Under the pieces are notes generated by a model, which saw only the letters and a list, made by a program, of their open reading frames with translations, was not told the origin of the DNA and searched no databases. Of a stretch of DNA of 64,000 nt, positions 22,855 through 34,731 are shown in pieces. The stretch lies in assembly GCA_963932465.1 (NCBI GenBank), contig OZ010792.1:186219377-186283376 (forward strand), in the 5' to 3' direction. The translations under genes and the position numbers were made by a program. This stretch comes from Maratus speciosus (taxonomy: Eukaryota > Arthropoda > Arachnida > Araneae > Salticidae). Position 1 is the stretch's first letter. The number at the start of each line of letters is the position of its first letter.

Positions 22855-25800
22855 TTTTAATTTCAGAATTGCGAAATATTTATTGGTAATGGGCCAAAGA
22901 CTATATTCCACTAATAAATAATCCCTAATGATGAATGAAACAGTGTATCATTATAACGCAATTATATATTTTTATAACGTTATTTTTTACTGGCTTTCCA
23001 CTCAGTGTTCCTTTCAGACCACGTTTCGTAAAACTGGGGCAATACATAAATTCAAAGAATATGGCATGGTCGACGGCTGAACGAAATCCCTAAAGTGGGA
23101 AAATTTTGGAACAAATGTGTGCCTGTAGCAAAAATAGAAATAGTTCAATCTCTTTCCATCAATTGAGCTCCGACCGCCCCCTTCTCTCCGTTTAAGAAGA
23201 TAAATATTGGAATAATTAAACACTAAAAGAATTGTACTGTTGCTCGAAAATTTTTGCAAGTAGGAGGGGGGGCGGAGAGGCACTGCCTTCCACGAAAGAA
23301 ACACTGGTTCCAATCAGAGCCTGATTAATGCAAGGGCAAAATAGGCAGCTACCCAGGCTCTCAACTCTAAAATACCCACCCCCACCTCAAATTCCAAAAT
23401 CGTTTTTTTAATATGTAGAAATTGTGGCTAAAAGCATGTTAGGAGTCCCATCTGAATCTTTGCCTCACGCACTAAGGCGTCATTTCGGCCTTTGTTCTGT
23501 TGCTCTGAGTTTAGGGCGCAACGTCCTTTGTAATATCAAGAACTGACAACTTTAAAATACTACGAGGATGCTTTATAACTTTAAATATTCTACTATGTTT
23601 CACTTTCGCATGAAAATTACATGTTTAAGTGAAATAAATAAATGAATCAAGGTACTTGAAAAATGTTTGGTTTGATTCATTTTTACCTATTAAACATTCA
23701 ATTTACAGCAGTTTAATAGAATAATTAGTGAACGACCGAATTGTTTTGTCTCGATACTGCGCTCATTTTAATAAGAATTATTTACCTATATATATTTGCT
23801 TACATGCCCTTTTTTCATTTTCGGCAAAATTTCTGACACTAACGCTATTGACTATTTGCAGAAGAAGATGAGCTCACATCCAAAAGACACTGCTAGGAAA
23901 AGAACTTTTTCAAAGACTTCTGTTTTTTATTTTAAAATTTCTGCCCCTTTAAGCTCCTAACGTTTTCTTTTTTCGGGTCACCTTGGGGGGGGGGGGGGGG
24001 GTGTGGCAGTTTCAGATTCCCTGTGGGATAAGAGGACTCTAGAATAATGCCCTTAAATAGCCGGAAGTGATAGAATTCACCATGAATCTGTTTTTTCATC
24101 GGATCAGATTTGAATCGGGTGGTTTCTGGGGTTCGTGATTCTGTTTCTATCTTAAAGGTAATTCCATTTAGATAAGGAACAGATGCCGATGTCTGCATGC
24201 GAAAATTCGGCGCCCTTGAATTCCTTTTTAAACAGAACGAAGAATCCTTTCTCGAGCTGGCCCCAGCCTAGCTATAGAAAATGTAAAAGAAAAAAAAAAC
24301 ACAGAATATAAAATAATTTTTATCGGTCTCTTATAGGTGCCCTTTCATCTGTTTGGCACCCTCCCGGCTCGGCGCCCCGTGCGGTGGCACACTTCGCACA
24401 TGCTTTGGGCTGGCCCTGGACCTGCCCGGCGTTGCGGGGTCCGTAAATAATAACCTTAAACAAAACTCAAATTTGTATGATTTTATATCTTTTGAAATTC
24501 TTTTAAATGAACCTAATTTCAGAGGCCCTTTCGCAGAGTCTAGAGTGTTCCCAACAAACTTCTTTCCGAACGAACCTATAACCTGGGTCCCCGTTATCCA
24601 AGACAACATGTACCGGAAGTGCTCCGCATGTGCCGGAGACAATCAAAAACCAAGTTGATTAAGCCAAACCTAATTGTAATCAAGCCCAAAGAATCCAAAA
24701 AGAGAATGCATCATTAATGTTAGAAAATGTTGAAGTCTTGAAGTCAGGTAAATTTCATAATACAGAAAGTAGCCGAATTATAATCTAAGTTGAATAAACC
24801 AAATCCTGTAGAAATTGGGTCCTTAGAATTCGAGGAAAGAATGCCACCCCAAGCGGTGGAAAATGCCCCCTCCCCTTGTAAATTTCACGAATTACTTTTA
24901 ACATTAACACGATATTTAATAAACAGATAAAATCCCTTATCTAAAGTTACCTTTAAAGTAACGCGATTTTTAATTTACGGCTGTAGTTTGTATACATTAG
25001 TTGATGCTGAAAATGGAGATTAATGTTTGAAAAAAGTAGTAGCTGGGGTATAAAGAAAGACCGGGCCCTGGGGACCAGTGTCTTAACTGGAATGTAGTTG
25101 AGTATAAGAAATTATTTTAGTAGTTTTAAAGTAGCTGGAGGACACTAAAATTATGTTAAAGAAAATTGTAATAGAATCAGATAGGTTTTTAAATAAGCTG
25201 CAACAAAGGTCGCAAGAAGCAGATTAATATTCAAAATTGGTGGTAGTTGAAGTCGGGGAAATGTTTTTGTCATTCATGTAGTAGCGGGAGGACTTAAGAA
25301 GTTGTTTAAAAAAAGAAGCTAGTGAATCTGACCGTTTTTAAGGGACCTATAACAAAGGGCCCAAAAAGGGCCAACTGATAGTAAAGAGCAGGGCCCTAAC
25401 ATGAAAACTTGTTAAAAGATATAAGTTCTTAGCACTTTAGACCTTCAATTAGTCACAATTAAGCATACAATAATATTTTAAAGAAATGCACAAAAAATTG
25501 GGGAATGTTTAAAAAAGGGCCCTAGGGCCCCAATAAAAATATGAGGTGTTGATCTAAAAAGAAGAGTCCAAGACTCAACTTTAAAATTATGTACTGAGAA
25601 GGTGAGAAAATCAGGAGGCGAAAAATTCTTGGCGTACAAAAAGTTCAAGGGGCCCTGGACCGGATCCTACGGCACCCTAGGGGCCCCAGGATCTAAACTG
25701 GAATGTAGAAATGTGAGACTAACTAAATGGAAAAAGGATATCAAAAATGAAGATCGGATTAAAAGGAAGCAATTTATTAACCTTTTATTTGCACAAAAAC

Positions 25801-26601
25801 TTGAAGTGGCCCTGTATTGAGCCACAAGGTGTCAGGGTCTTATCTGGAGAGTAGAAAGGCGAGAATAACTAAATGGAAAAGGTCCCCCAAAACGAAGAAG
25901 ATTGGATAAAAAGGGGTTCAAGTTATTAACAATTTAGTGCATAAAAACTTAAAAGGGCCCAGGGGTCCTGGCCCTTAAAAAATTAAAAATCTGAGCCACA
26001 GGTGCATTAGGACCTGTCTTGGACTATCCTCCCCTAAATTTTCAGACTTCTATGTGCGGTAGATTTTGCTAGCCATTTGCACACAGACAGACAGAACGAA
26101 ACTTTGCTTTATTAGTATAGATAATCAGTAACAAAGTAAAAATTCACTTAATATATCAGCTTTATGAAAACTGCATACCAAATGTGGGGCCCCCCCAAAT
26201 CAGGGGTCTCAGGTTGACGGCCCATGATTTAATTAGTCCCTCAATCTGTATAATTAAATCGTCATAGAATGTCTCAACAGTGAACAGTGCTCCTTTCGGC
26301 TCAGAACCAAGTTTCCTTTGTATCTCACCCTATCCATCCACAAACGATCATAGTCCTGATAATTCATAAAGGAAAAAAAGGTGAGGGAAAACTAAAACAT
26401 TTCTGGTAGTAGCAAATGATAGAAAAAATTATATTTATTACATGAAAATGATATTGTAATAATAACTGAAAAATTAAAAAAAGAACACTAAGAAAATCCT
26501 TTTATCAAAACGTCACATTTCTCTTTGAACTCAAAAGAAGATTTGGGGGCCCTTCGGGATGCGGGGCCCCTCGCTATTGCGACCCCTTAAATCTGCCCCT
26601 G

Positions 26602-26609
26602 GCCATAGT
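26602..26609. repeat. Target-site duplication of hAT-1, right copy
   Basis: GCCATAGT follows the terminal GCCCCTG and is identical to the 8 bp at 6721-6728. Confidence 0.85.
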
Positions 26610-26965
26610 AAGTAAAAATAAATGTTTTACCGAGTATTTTTAGGTAAATTGCTGATAAAAAGCAAGTATAATAGGTTTTAAATTATAAACTTAAAATTAT
26701 TTGACTTCATTGAATAGGTTAGACTGACAGCACCATCTATCGCCTTAAAGAAATAGGAATCACTTATGCAATATACAAATTTGTCACGATTTCAATAATT
26801 AATTAAAAAGCAACTAATTAAAAATTCAAGAATTTTTCTAATGAAACATTCAAGTTATATACCGTCAAATCTTGACGGGCACTATATAATGTTTTTCTAA
26901 TTTGATTAAAACAAAGAAATTTGTATATATCCAACTATAAAAAAAAAAAAATAAACATATATATA
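26610..26965. other. AT-rich spacer, no gene seen
   Basis: This is the spacer between the hAT-1 insertion and the gypsy-like element. It is AT-rich and ends in an A run and a short TA repeat that served as target for the LTR element. Confidence 0.6.
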
Positions 26966-27372
26966 TGTGGATGTGGCTTGCGCTTTCCAAAACATCCTGA
27001 CCACATGATGACTGCAACGATGGGTGCAGCTAATTCTCATGAGAACTAACAGAGCTTGCAAATTTCAAAGACAATAAACTTGATGGCTTAGTGATAATGC
27101 ATCCCCTACCTGAGAACCGAAGGCTAAAATTAACTTCAGAGTTCTTTTGCGAGCTGACCTGGGAAGACGTCCAGTCAGACTCCGATAGCGCGCCGAAGTA
27201 GGGAAGGCTGGTAAATTGCCGCAAAAAGCCCTTTTATCCCCTTAAAACCTGTATATAATTTGTATGTGTCCTGTAAATATAATTCATACCTTACTCCAGA
27301 TATTAAATTGTGTTATTTCTACACCATCGAGTCATCAGTGAGAAGTATTTATCACCAAAGGTCAATTGCACA
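26966..27372 (+). repeat. 5' LTR of the gypsy-like element
   Basis: A 407-bp LTR has TGTG/CACA termini. A TATA-like motif (CTGTATATAATT) lies near 27250. From 27132 to its end it aligns closely with the split 3' LTR. The TA-repeat flank on the left matches the (TA)n on the right of the 3' LTR. Confidence 0.75.
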
Positions 27373-27390
27373 TGGAGTGCTTGACCAGTG
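27373..27390 (+). promoter_or_regulatory. Presumed tRNA primer-binding site
   Basis: TGGAGTGCTTGACC begins directly after the LTR-terminal CA, where the primer-binding site of an LTR element lies, and starts with TGG, the complement of tRNA CCA. I could not match it to a specific tRNA. Confidence 0.45.
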
Positions 27391-27690
27391 CAAATCCAAC
27401 CATTTTTTCAAAGCCCTAGACACAACTGAAATCCTGCTTGTGAAATATAGAAGATCTATCGAAGATTCTATCCGATTGTTTCAACGATAAACAAGAGAAA
27501 AAGCAGAAGACGAAGTCACAGGCGTAATACTGACCTACATTTCTCTTATCGGGCCGACATCTGTCTTTCTCAGTGACTACAAGAATCTGCGCTTTTTTTT
27601 TCTCTCAATGGATATTGTTGATTCATTCAGCATTCTTTTTTAAAAGGTTAACACAATTACAAGTAAGCCTTTAAGTATTTTTCATTCAAT

Positions 27691-28900
27691 ATGTTTTTAC
27701 AGGAAATATTTCCAGTCTTAGACCAGGTAAATTCGGCATATGCCGAACGAATTAAGCTCTTACATACCCTTGTATTCGGTTCTGATGAAAATAGAAATAA
27801 TAAGACAAATTTAAGGAAGTTTGAGGGATTTAAATTTAAAATTGGGGATACAGAATTTGACGACAAAATAATGGAAACAGCTAAAAACTTCACCTTAGCC
27901 AAACTCATTTCAATGGCAAATTTATTATGCCTAGACATCGGTGGTAACGAAGCGGACATCTCCCGACGTATTATTGAAGCACTGTCAGATCTAGCAAAAT
28001 TTCAGTCCACCATTTCACCACAATCTGATTCAGAACTTGAAATTCCCGAAGACAATGATTCGCGCAATACTTAGCAATCCAATTCATTATCAAATTTTTC
28101 CGGTACTACTTTGCAACACATTGCTGCAATTTCTCCCCATTCTGCACTGCATCAATCGATTTCCTTTACTGATTTCGAAAATTTAATTACACCTTTTTCT
28201 GGCAAACCAGTAGAAAATATTTTACAATGGTTAGAAAGATTTGAAGGTTTGGACATACCATTTCAACTTAATGAGTTACAAAAATTTCTTTTCGTCGAAA
28301 GAGCTCTCAAAAGTACTGCATTGTTATTCGTCCACAGTAAGCAAGAATTAACATCCTAAGCAACATTAAAACAAGCTTTAATATACAAGAATTCACACAT
28401 ATTTCCTCTTCTGCCCAAATACATGAAATGCTAGCTTCACGTACCTGTAAGACCAACAAAAAAAATGAGTGAATATTTTCTCTTTAGGAAAGAAATTGCC
28501 CAATGAGCTAAAATAGAAGATGCATCACTCATGCATTATGTTATCACCGGTATTAGAGATGCACCTAATAATAAAGCAATTCTTTTTGGCTGTCACACTC
28601 TCCCTGAATTTAAAAGTAAACTTCAAATTTATCAGCAAATTTGCGATCAAAGTCCCCACCATCACCAGTCACAGCCACGACCTACAAATGTTATTAGTAA
28701 ATCCCTACACACTGAAAAAGCGCGAAAATTATCCGTTTTGCTTGCGGACAACCCGAACACCTTGCAAAAGATTGTGTACACAAAAACAAAGGAATTAAAT
28801 GCTTCGCGTGCAACCAATTTGGACACAAGAGTTACGAAAATACTCAGACCACCCGCCGTAAAGTTTCAAACTCGGGCACCTCTCCCCCTGAAATTCAAGT
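27691..28900 (+). pseudogene. Gag pseudogene of the gypsy-like element
   Basis: A gag-like reading starts at 27691 and meets a TAG at 28072. It resumes in the same frame with FSGKPVENILQWLERFEG, typical of retrotransposon gag capsid regions, meets a TAA near 28357, and then breaks into other frames. Around 28530 the phrase YVITGIRDAPNNKAILFG is again gag-like. Two CCHC zinc knuckles follow near 28730-28850. The first has Arg in place of its first Cys, and the second has Tyr in place of its last Cys. Several stops and frameshifts make it nonfunctional. In an intact element gag packages the RNA into virus-like particles. Confidence 0.65.
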
Positions 28901-28901
28901 A

Positions 28902-29724
28902 GTGGAATTAGATAAACCATGTCAAAACATGACAAATTTAGTGAAAATTGCAGATTTAGTGATAGATGGGTTAACTGATACCTGTTCTCATATTTCTGCC
29001 ATAAGAAAAGACTTTTACCGCTTACACGGTTCCCCCACCCTCAACGAAGCAAACTTACAAATTGCAGGATTCGGCAACAGCAATGTCACACCAATCGGGT
29101 CGTTCAGCACAACCATCTACCGGGTGTCCTTAAAAAGGACTGACTGATTTAATTCAATAACTTGAAAACGGTGACAGATATTTAAAAAATTCTTGCAGGA
29201 GGGTTTGCATGAAGTCAAAAGTTTTTTTACAGTGATTTTCGATTTTAGTTCGAATTACAAACAATAGATAGCGCTGTGATCAAGACGCTAAATTCAGGCT
29301 CAATTTTTGGCACTTCGGGACCCACTCAATACATTTTAATCTCCTTTTTCCACATGGAAGAAGAGAAAGGCCAAAAAATCAAGCCTGTATTTAGTGCCTA
29401 TTGCTTATAGCACCATCTATTGTTTGTAATTCAAACTAAAATCGAAAATCACTGTAAAAAAAACTTTTGACCTCATGCATAATCCTCCTGCAAGAATTTT
29501 TTAAATATCTGTCACCGTTTGCAAGTTATTGAATTTTAAAATCAGTCAGTCTTTTTAAGGACACTCGGTATATAGATGACAATGCGTATAACACCACAGC
29601 TTATGTCATAGAATTTTCTCGCATGAACATTCCTCTCATCATTGGAAGAGATATAACTTCAGAGTTCTTTTGCAAGCTGACCTGGGAAGACGTCCAGTCA
29701 GACTCCGATAGCGTGCCGAAGTAG
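28902..29724 (+). pseudogene. Aspartic protease fragment of the gypsy-like element, split by a MITE
   Basis: The frame at 28902 contains VIDGLTDTCSHISAI, a retropepsin active-site region in which the usual DTG is DTC. A palindromic MITE enters at 29120. On its far side the same frame continues, allowing for the TA duplication, through IPLIIGRDI, the conserved C-terminal protease motif (G-x-D). It then runs directly into 3' LTR sequence and stops at TAG 29722-29724. The protease is broken by the MITE, and everything downstream in pol has been lost by deletion. Confidence 0.65.
29120..29568. mobile_element. 449-bp palindromic Tc1/mariner-type MITE, copy 1
   Basis: The element starts CCGGGTGTCC, ends GGACACTCGG and is flanked by TA on each side. 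The two halves are reverse complements over most of their length: 'caataacttg.aaacgg' against 'ccgtttgcaagttattg', and 'caaacaatagatagcgct' against its complement. About 90 bp of non-palindromic sequence lies in the middle. It shares almost its whole sequence with the copy at 45531-45983. It splits the protease region of the gypsy-like element. Confidence 0.8.
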
Positions 29725-29820
29725 GGAAGGCCGGTACATTGCTGCAAAAAGCCCTTTTATCCCCTTAAAACCTGTATATAGTTTGTATGTGCCCTGTAAA
29801 TATAATTCATGCCTTACTCC
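29655..29820 (+). repeat. 3' LTR of the gypsy-like element, left part
   Basis: This aligns with 27132-27298 of the 5' LTR with scattered differences. It joins abruptly to protease sequence at AACTTC, marking the internal deletion. Its last five bases, ACTCC, are the copia target duplication. Confidence 0.75.
29816..29820. repeat. Copia target-site duplication, left copy
   Basis: ACTCC precedes LTR1 and recurs at 40881-40885 after LTR3. Copia elements usually duplicate 5 bp. Confidence 0.8.
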
Positions 29821-30450
29821 TGATGTCATATCGCGGCATTTCTTGTCGATATCGAAATACGGCATAGATATCGACGTTTAAAGTCGTTTTGCTTTGCGGC
29901 CCAATTCTGAGACTGCTCGGTATCTATGTTTGTTTTCTAGCTCAGCTACGAAATCTTCTCAGCTTTTAACTTACGAGCGTTTCGTTTTTCACAAGATATG
30001 ACGTCATACATTTACGAATTCTACGCATCTAGAGATGAATGACTAAATTCCAACTTAGGTATTGCGTCATCGTGCCGATGACGTACGCTGGTTTCTAATT
30101 GGATGATTTCTATAACTGCATGTTTCACTGTTAGTTACGAAGTGGTATTCTGTTTGTAGGTATATATTGGAGCGACTTCATGTTCAGATTGCTCGTTTTG
30201 TATGTTATGTTTTTCAGTAATGTAACTAATATAAGTAAAGGTTCTATAAATGAGCTGTTTAAGTTCTTGGCCGAAGTTATGGCCATATATTGTTATATTT
30301 AATATATTTAATCGTGTTTTTAATTGGTTTTAATAAAGTTATGTTTGAATTATATCCTAGCTTATTTCTGCATGTCAGTGGACACTTATTCTTAAACTCT
30401 GCTTTAAGTTGTTGTGGCTTCTAGGAATAATTTGCCCTAGCAGCCCGTTA
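29821..30450 (+). repeat. Copia LTR1
   Basis: A 630-bp LTR begins TGATGTCATA and ends CAGCCCGTTA, unusual for ending TA instead of CA. It has TATATATT at about 30161 and AATAAA at 30332. It differs from LTR3 by roughly 15-20 substitutions as judged by eye. Confidence 0.85.
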
Positions 30451-30467
30451 TGGGTTATGGGCCCAGC
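30451..30467 (+). promoter_or_regulatory. Copia primer-binding site, initiator tRNA-Met anticodon arm
   Basis: TGGGTTATGGGCCCAGC follows LTR1 directly and is the exact complement of the anticodon stem-loop of eukaryotic initiator tRNA-Met (...GGGCCCAUAACCCA). Drosophila copia is known to prime from an internal part of this tRNA instead of its 3' end, so this site supports a copia assignment on its own. Confidence 0.85.
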
Positions 30468-30551
30468 CTGAACTGAAGCCCACGATATGCAGAGGGGTTA
30501 GGCATTTTAAATTTGTGCTTGTGTTCCTCATTTGAATAGTTCAAAGGCAGG

Positions 30552-33500
30552 ATGTCGTCTTCATCGGGCGCTGAATTTCTTCCCATCGATAAATTAACGT
30601 CGTATAATTACAGTACGTGGAGAGAGGATGTTCGTGTTCTTCTGATGGAGAAATCTCTATGGGAATGCGTGTCTACAAAGCTACCGGAAACCGACGATCC
30701 AACGAAGGCTCCTACTGCAGCTGAGTTGGCAAGGAGAGTACGCACCTATTCCATTCTGTATTTGAATGTGAGTAAAGATTTGAGGCCTTTATTAACTGGT
30801 ATCGAGGATCCATATGTGGCATGGCAAGCATTAGAGAAACATTTTCGTCCCAGTAGCCGTGCACGTATTGTAGAATTGACAGACTCTTTCTTCGAATGCA
30901 AATTGCAGCCTGGTGAGGAATTGAATCTTTATGGTGCTAGATTGAGGGATATCATCATGCAACTAAAAGACACCAGTCGTCCAATTTCAGAGTGGTTAAA
31001 GCCGTTTCAGCTGATTAGACATCTTCCTGATGAGTACAGAAGTATTGTCCAGCTTATTTACCGTTTTTCGGATAAGGACTTTACCTTTAAAAATGTTCTG
31101 AACGAACTTTTATCTGAGGAAGCAAGATTAAAGTTGTTTAATTGTTCTTTTAACAAAAATTCTAATTTAAGTATTTTTAATGAAGTTGCTTTACATAATA
31201 GTGAAAATAAATATAATGATGTAAAGTTGAGGAAATCTACAAAGCAGAGGTCTAGATCTTCTAATAAGCAGGTAAGTGCAGCAGATCCCAGTGTTAATTT
31301 TAAACGTAATGAATCTAGAAATTGTTTTAAATGTGGTTTAAGTGGCCACCTTGCTAAAAATTGTAGAAGGTTTAAACATAGTGAAAAACATGGTGAAGTG
31401 GGTTTTATAGCTGAAGCATATTATAATTCAAATACTGATAATACTGCCTGGCTGTTTGATACTGCAGCTAGTTCCCATTTTTGCTCGCGTAGATTTATTT
31501 TGGGATTTTGAGCCAATTTCTGGGATGGAAATGAAAGTAGCAATTAATGGGGTAGCTTGTGAAGTTCTAGGTAGAGGAACTATAAAGTTTAATTGTAAAA
31601 TTAAGGGCAGGAATCAGGTTGTTGTATTGAACAATGTATTATATTCACCTAAACTACGACATAACTTGATGGCGGGCCATCTCTTTGAAGAGAAAGGAGC
31701 TACTTTTGTCGGTAAAAATGGGAGAATAGACGTATTTTTAAATGGTGGTAAATTATTTTCAGCTATTCGAAAAAATGGCCTTTACCATGTTTTTCCTCAG
31801 TATATTAAACGTAATGACAAAAATTTTCATAGTCCAGAGGTTAACCAGATTAATATGGAAAACAGCTTAGAAACGTGGCACCATAGGTTTGCCCACATAA
31901 ATAAAGATTACATACTAAAAACCGTTGATACAGTTAGAGGAATGCCTTCACTCAAAAATGAAGATTTAAATTGTGAGCCTTGCAAAATTGGTAAAGCCAG
32001 GCGAGTTTCCTTTAGACCAATTGGTAAAATTAGGTCTGTAAAGCCGTTAGAGCTGTTGCACCTCGATGTAGCAGCCTCGTTTAAAACAAAAAGTAGAGGC
32101 GGTAATAGATATTTTCTAACTATAATCGATGATTTTTCCAGAAAAGTTTACGTTTACTTGATGAAGGAAAAATCCGAGGTTTTTAACTGTTTCGTAAAAT
32201 TTCAAAAGCGTGCTGAAACGTTTACTGGGAACAAAATCATTAATATTCGAACTGACAACGGTGGTGAGTTTTGTTCAAGGGAATTTGAAAAATATTTAGA
32301 TGATAGAGGTATTAAACCTGAGAGGACGAACCCATTTTCTCCTGAAATGAACGGATTTGTTGAGAGATTCAATTTAACGGCCCTAGATGCAGTAAGAACG
32401 TTACTTAATGAGTCTAAACTGCATGAAAGATTTTGGGGGGAGGCTTTGCTATTTTTTGTTTATACCTTCAATCGTACTTGCCATAAGAATTTCACTAAAA
32501 CGCCGTTCGAATTATTTGGAGGAAAAGTGCCGTCTGTTAAACATCTAAGAATTTTCGGTTCCACTGTATATGTTGGGATTCCTAAACATAATCGTGGTAA
32601 ACTTGATATGCGTGCTGAAAAGGGGGTACTTGTAGGTTATGCTCTTCGCACAAAAGGCTATCGTATATGGATCCCCGAAAAAGACAAAGTTATCGAGACC
32701 ATCAATGTTAGAATAGAGGAACCAGTTAAAAATAAACAGGTTTCTGACCGAAGTTTATTCCATTTGGATGCATTGGATTTAAACGATTCGGAGGTTTCTG
32801 ATGCTGAAAAATCGTGTGTTGAACCCGATAAACAAGTTAAATTAATTGAGGGGGAGTCGGAGAGCTCTAAACCGATACAAACAGTATCTAAATCTCCTAC
32901 GTTAACTAAACCAAATATCGAGTGGTTTCGAAAGGCTGTTACTCGTTCAGATAGATCACGTACCGATATTTATTATAGTATATTGGGGACCAACTTGCGG
33001 TTAAGATCCTAAAACGATGCTAAAACTTATTGTGAATCTAAAAATATACCTTTCGATCCAAAAATATTTGACTTCAGTGGTAAAAATAACTTTACGGGTA
33101 TTGTAAATCAGGAACTGGAAGCAAATAGTTTAAATGAATGACAATTAAAGAGGGATCAGGTGAACGTTCCAAATACATTTCATGAAGCAATGCGTTCCCC
33201 TCAAGCTGAATCGTCGAAGCGTGCGATGGAGGAGGAAATTAAAATTATTAAAGATCGAGAAGTTTGGACTTTGGTAGAAAAACCTTTGAATGCTAGGATC
33301 TTGGGAAGCAGATGGGTTTATACTATTAAGTGCAATAAAGAGAACGAAATAATTAGATTTAAGGCTCGTCTCGTCGCACAAGGCTTCCGACAAGAGAAAG
33401 GCATTCAGTATGATCAGGTTTTTAGCCCTGTGGTTAATTTCACTATAATACGTTTATTTTTCTCGATTTTAGTTTGTGGATTGAAATGGCATCATATTCA

Positions 33501-34731
33501 AATGGACGTTCGCTGTGCGTATTTATATGCCCCTTTATCAGAAGTTATATATATGAGACAACCAGTTGGTTTCGTAGAATTGGAAACACCAGATCACGTT
33601 TTTTTATTAAAGAAAGCTCTGTATGGACTCCATCAGAGCGGGCGTGAATGGTTTTACGAACTTCATTCCGTCTTAGAAAGTTTAAAATTTAAGAAGTTCG
33701 AGTGGACCAACTGTGTTTATTCTCTTAATTCCGAAATTGTCTTGCTGTTCTATGTTGATGACATGATTTTATTAGGAAAGGATAAAGATCAAATGTTTAA
33801 AGTTATAGATGTATTAAAACAAAAGTTTGACATTAAAGTTTTTGGGGAGACCGTTAAACTGCTTGGGGTTAACTTTGAACAAAGTAAAAATGGTATTTCT
33901 ATTCAACAAACGGATTACATTGAAAATATTTATGACCAATTTAAAGAATATTATCCTCCTATTGTTTCTTTACGCATTTCAAAGGGGGTTGTATTTTCCA
34001 AAAAGGATTGCCCTCAAACTAATGATGAAATTGCTGAAATGGAAGAAATTCCATATCGTAACTTAATTGGATGTTTGTCCTTTTTGGCCAGTAGGACACG
34101 TCTGGATATTAGCTATGTGATTAATATTCTTTCATAATTTCAAAGCAATCCTGGGAAAATACATTGGTTAGCTTTATTAAAGGTACTTGGTTATGTATAT
34201 CATACAAGATATGAAAAATTAAGTCTTTCTTGTAATGATAACTTTTCAATAAATTGTTTTAGTGCCGCCGAGTATGCATCTAACCGAGACGATCGAGTAT
34301 CGATTGGGGAGTTTATTTTATTTTTAAATGATGCTGTAATATCTTGGCGAACTTCTAAACAACCTTGTGTAGCTCTTTCCACAATGGAATCAGAGTACAT
34401 TTCATTAACCGATGCTGCTAAAGAACTCATTTGGATAATTAACATAATAAAAGAGGGTAAAGAACTGCAAATTTTTCCATCTCATTTTACAGAGTTTAAC
34501 TTATATTGTGATAACAGAGCTGCTATAGATTTTTCTAACTCTCCTATAGAGAATAGTAAAACTAAGCACATACACGTAAGATATCATTTTTTAAGAAATT
34601 TAGTATATGAAAAGTTGTTTAATTTAAAGTATGTATCTAGTAATGAAATCTTGGCTGATTATTTTACAAAACCACCTACAAAAATTTCACTGGAAAAATT
34701 TAGAAAGAGAATTTTTGAAAATAAAAGTTAA
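30552..34731 (+). pseudogene. Copia gag-pol pseudogene, copy 1
   Basis: One long frame in the ancestor would have encoded Gag-Pol of about 1390 codons. In order: a UBN2-type gag region (30552-31260), a CCHC knuckle CFKCGLSGHLAKNC, a protease motif DTAASSH (Ala where Gly is usual), the HHCC region (WHHRFAH ... CEPCKIGKAR), an integrase core with HLDVA, RTDNGGEF and SPEMNGFVERFN, a reverse transcriptase with YVDD, and RNase H (SEYISLTDAAKE ... LYCDNRAA). It is broken by a 2-bp deletion near 31486 and stops at 33010 (TAA), 33139 (TGA, shared with copy 2) and 34135 (TAA). Intact copia Gag-Pol makes virus-like particles, copies the RNA and inserts the cDNA. Confidence 0.9.

Larger units (their letters stand above)
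18689..24418. mobile_element. hAT-3: 5.7-kb hAT-like element inside Helitron H2
   Basis: The left end CAGGGCCGACCCAAGG and the reverse complement of the right end, CAGGGCCAGCCCAAAG, match at 13 of 16 positions, and both continue into sequence with GCACCCGTGCG or CGCACGGGGC. Flanking 8-bp copies are GACCCGCC (18681-18688) and GACCTGCC (24419-24426), one difference. These 8 bp belong to the GC-rich 3' terminus of Helitron H2. The interior holds a Helitron (19145-20143) and HINE-B2 (21325-22854). Other interior stretches (20144-21324 and 22855-24300) show no recognisable gene. Confidence 0.75.
18675..26121 (-). mobile_element. Helitron H2, interrupted by hAT-3
   Basis: On the minus strand it starts with TCTATACTAATAAAGC after an A (position 26121). 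Its far end is split by hAT-3: the last 14 bp lie at 18675-18688 and read GGCGGGTCTGCTAA on the minus strand, ending in CTAA, which fits CTRR. The next base is the first base of Helitron H1, so the two Helitrons are joined directly head-to-tail. Without hAT-3, H2 is about 1.7 kb. It shares subterminal and internal sequence with H1. No Rep/helicase gene is seen. Confidence 0.7.
6729..26601. mobile_element. hAT-1: 19.9-kb hAT-like insertion, nested host of other elements
   Basis: The left end CAGGGGCGGATTTA and right end TAAATCTGCCCCTG are inverted repeats matching at 13 of 14 positions, and both are followed inward by related GGGGCCC-rich sequence. A perfect 8-bp duplication GCCATAGT lies immediately outside both ends. 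TIR type and duplication length fit hAT. No hAT transposase is visible, so it was probably a nonautonomous element later expanded by insertions: a pogo MITE, Helitrons H1 and H2, hAT-2, hAT-3, a third Helitron, HINE-B2 and a MITE. What remains as its own sequence is mainly the outer margins, roughly 6729-7080 and 26122-26601. Strand is undefined without a transposase. Confidence 0.8.

Noticed and set aside
24331..24658. Overlapping ~100-codon frames on both strands
   Set aside because: They cross the boundary between the end of hAT-3 and Helitron H2, so they cannot be one gene; composition-driven.
33145..33393. Minus-strand open frame, repeated at 38261-38509
   Set aside because: Shadow of the copia reverse transcriptase frame on the other strand; duplicated only because copia is duplicated.
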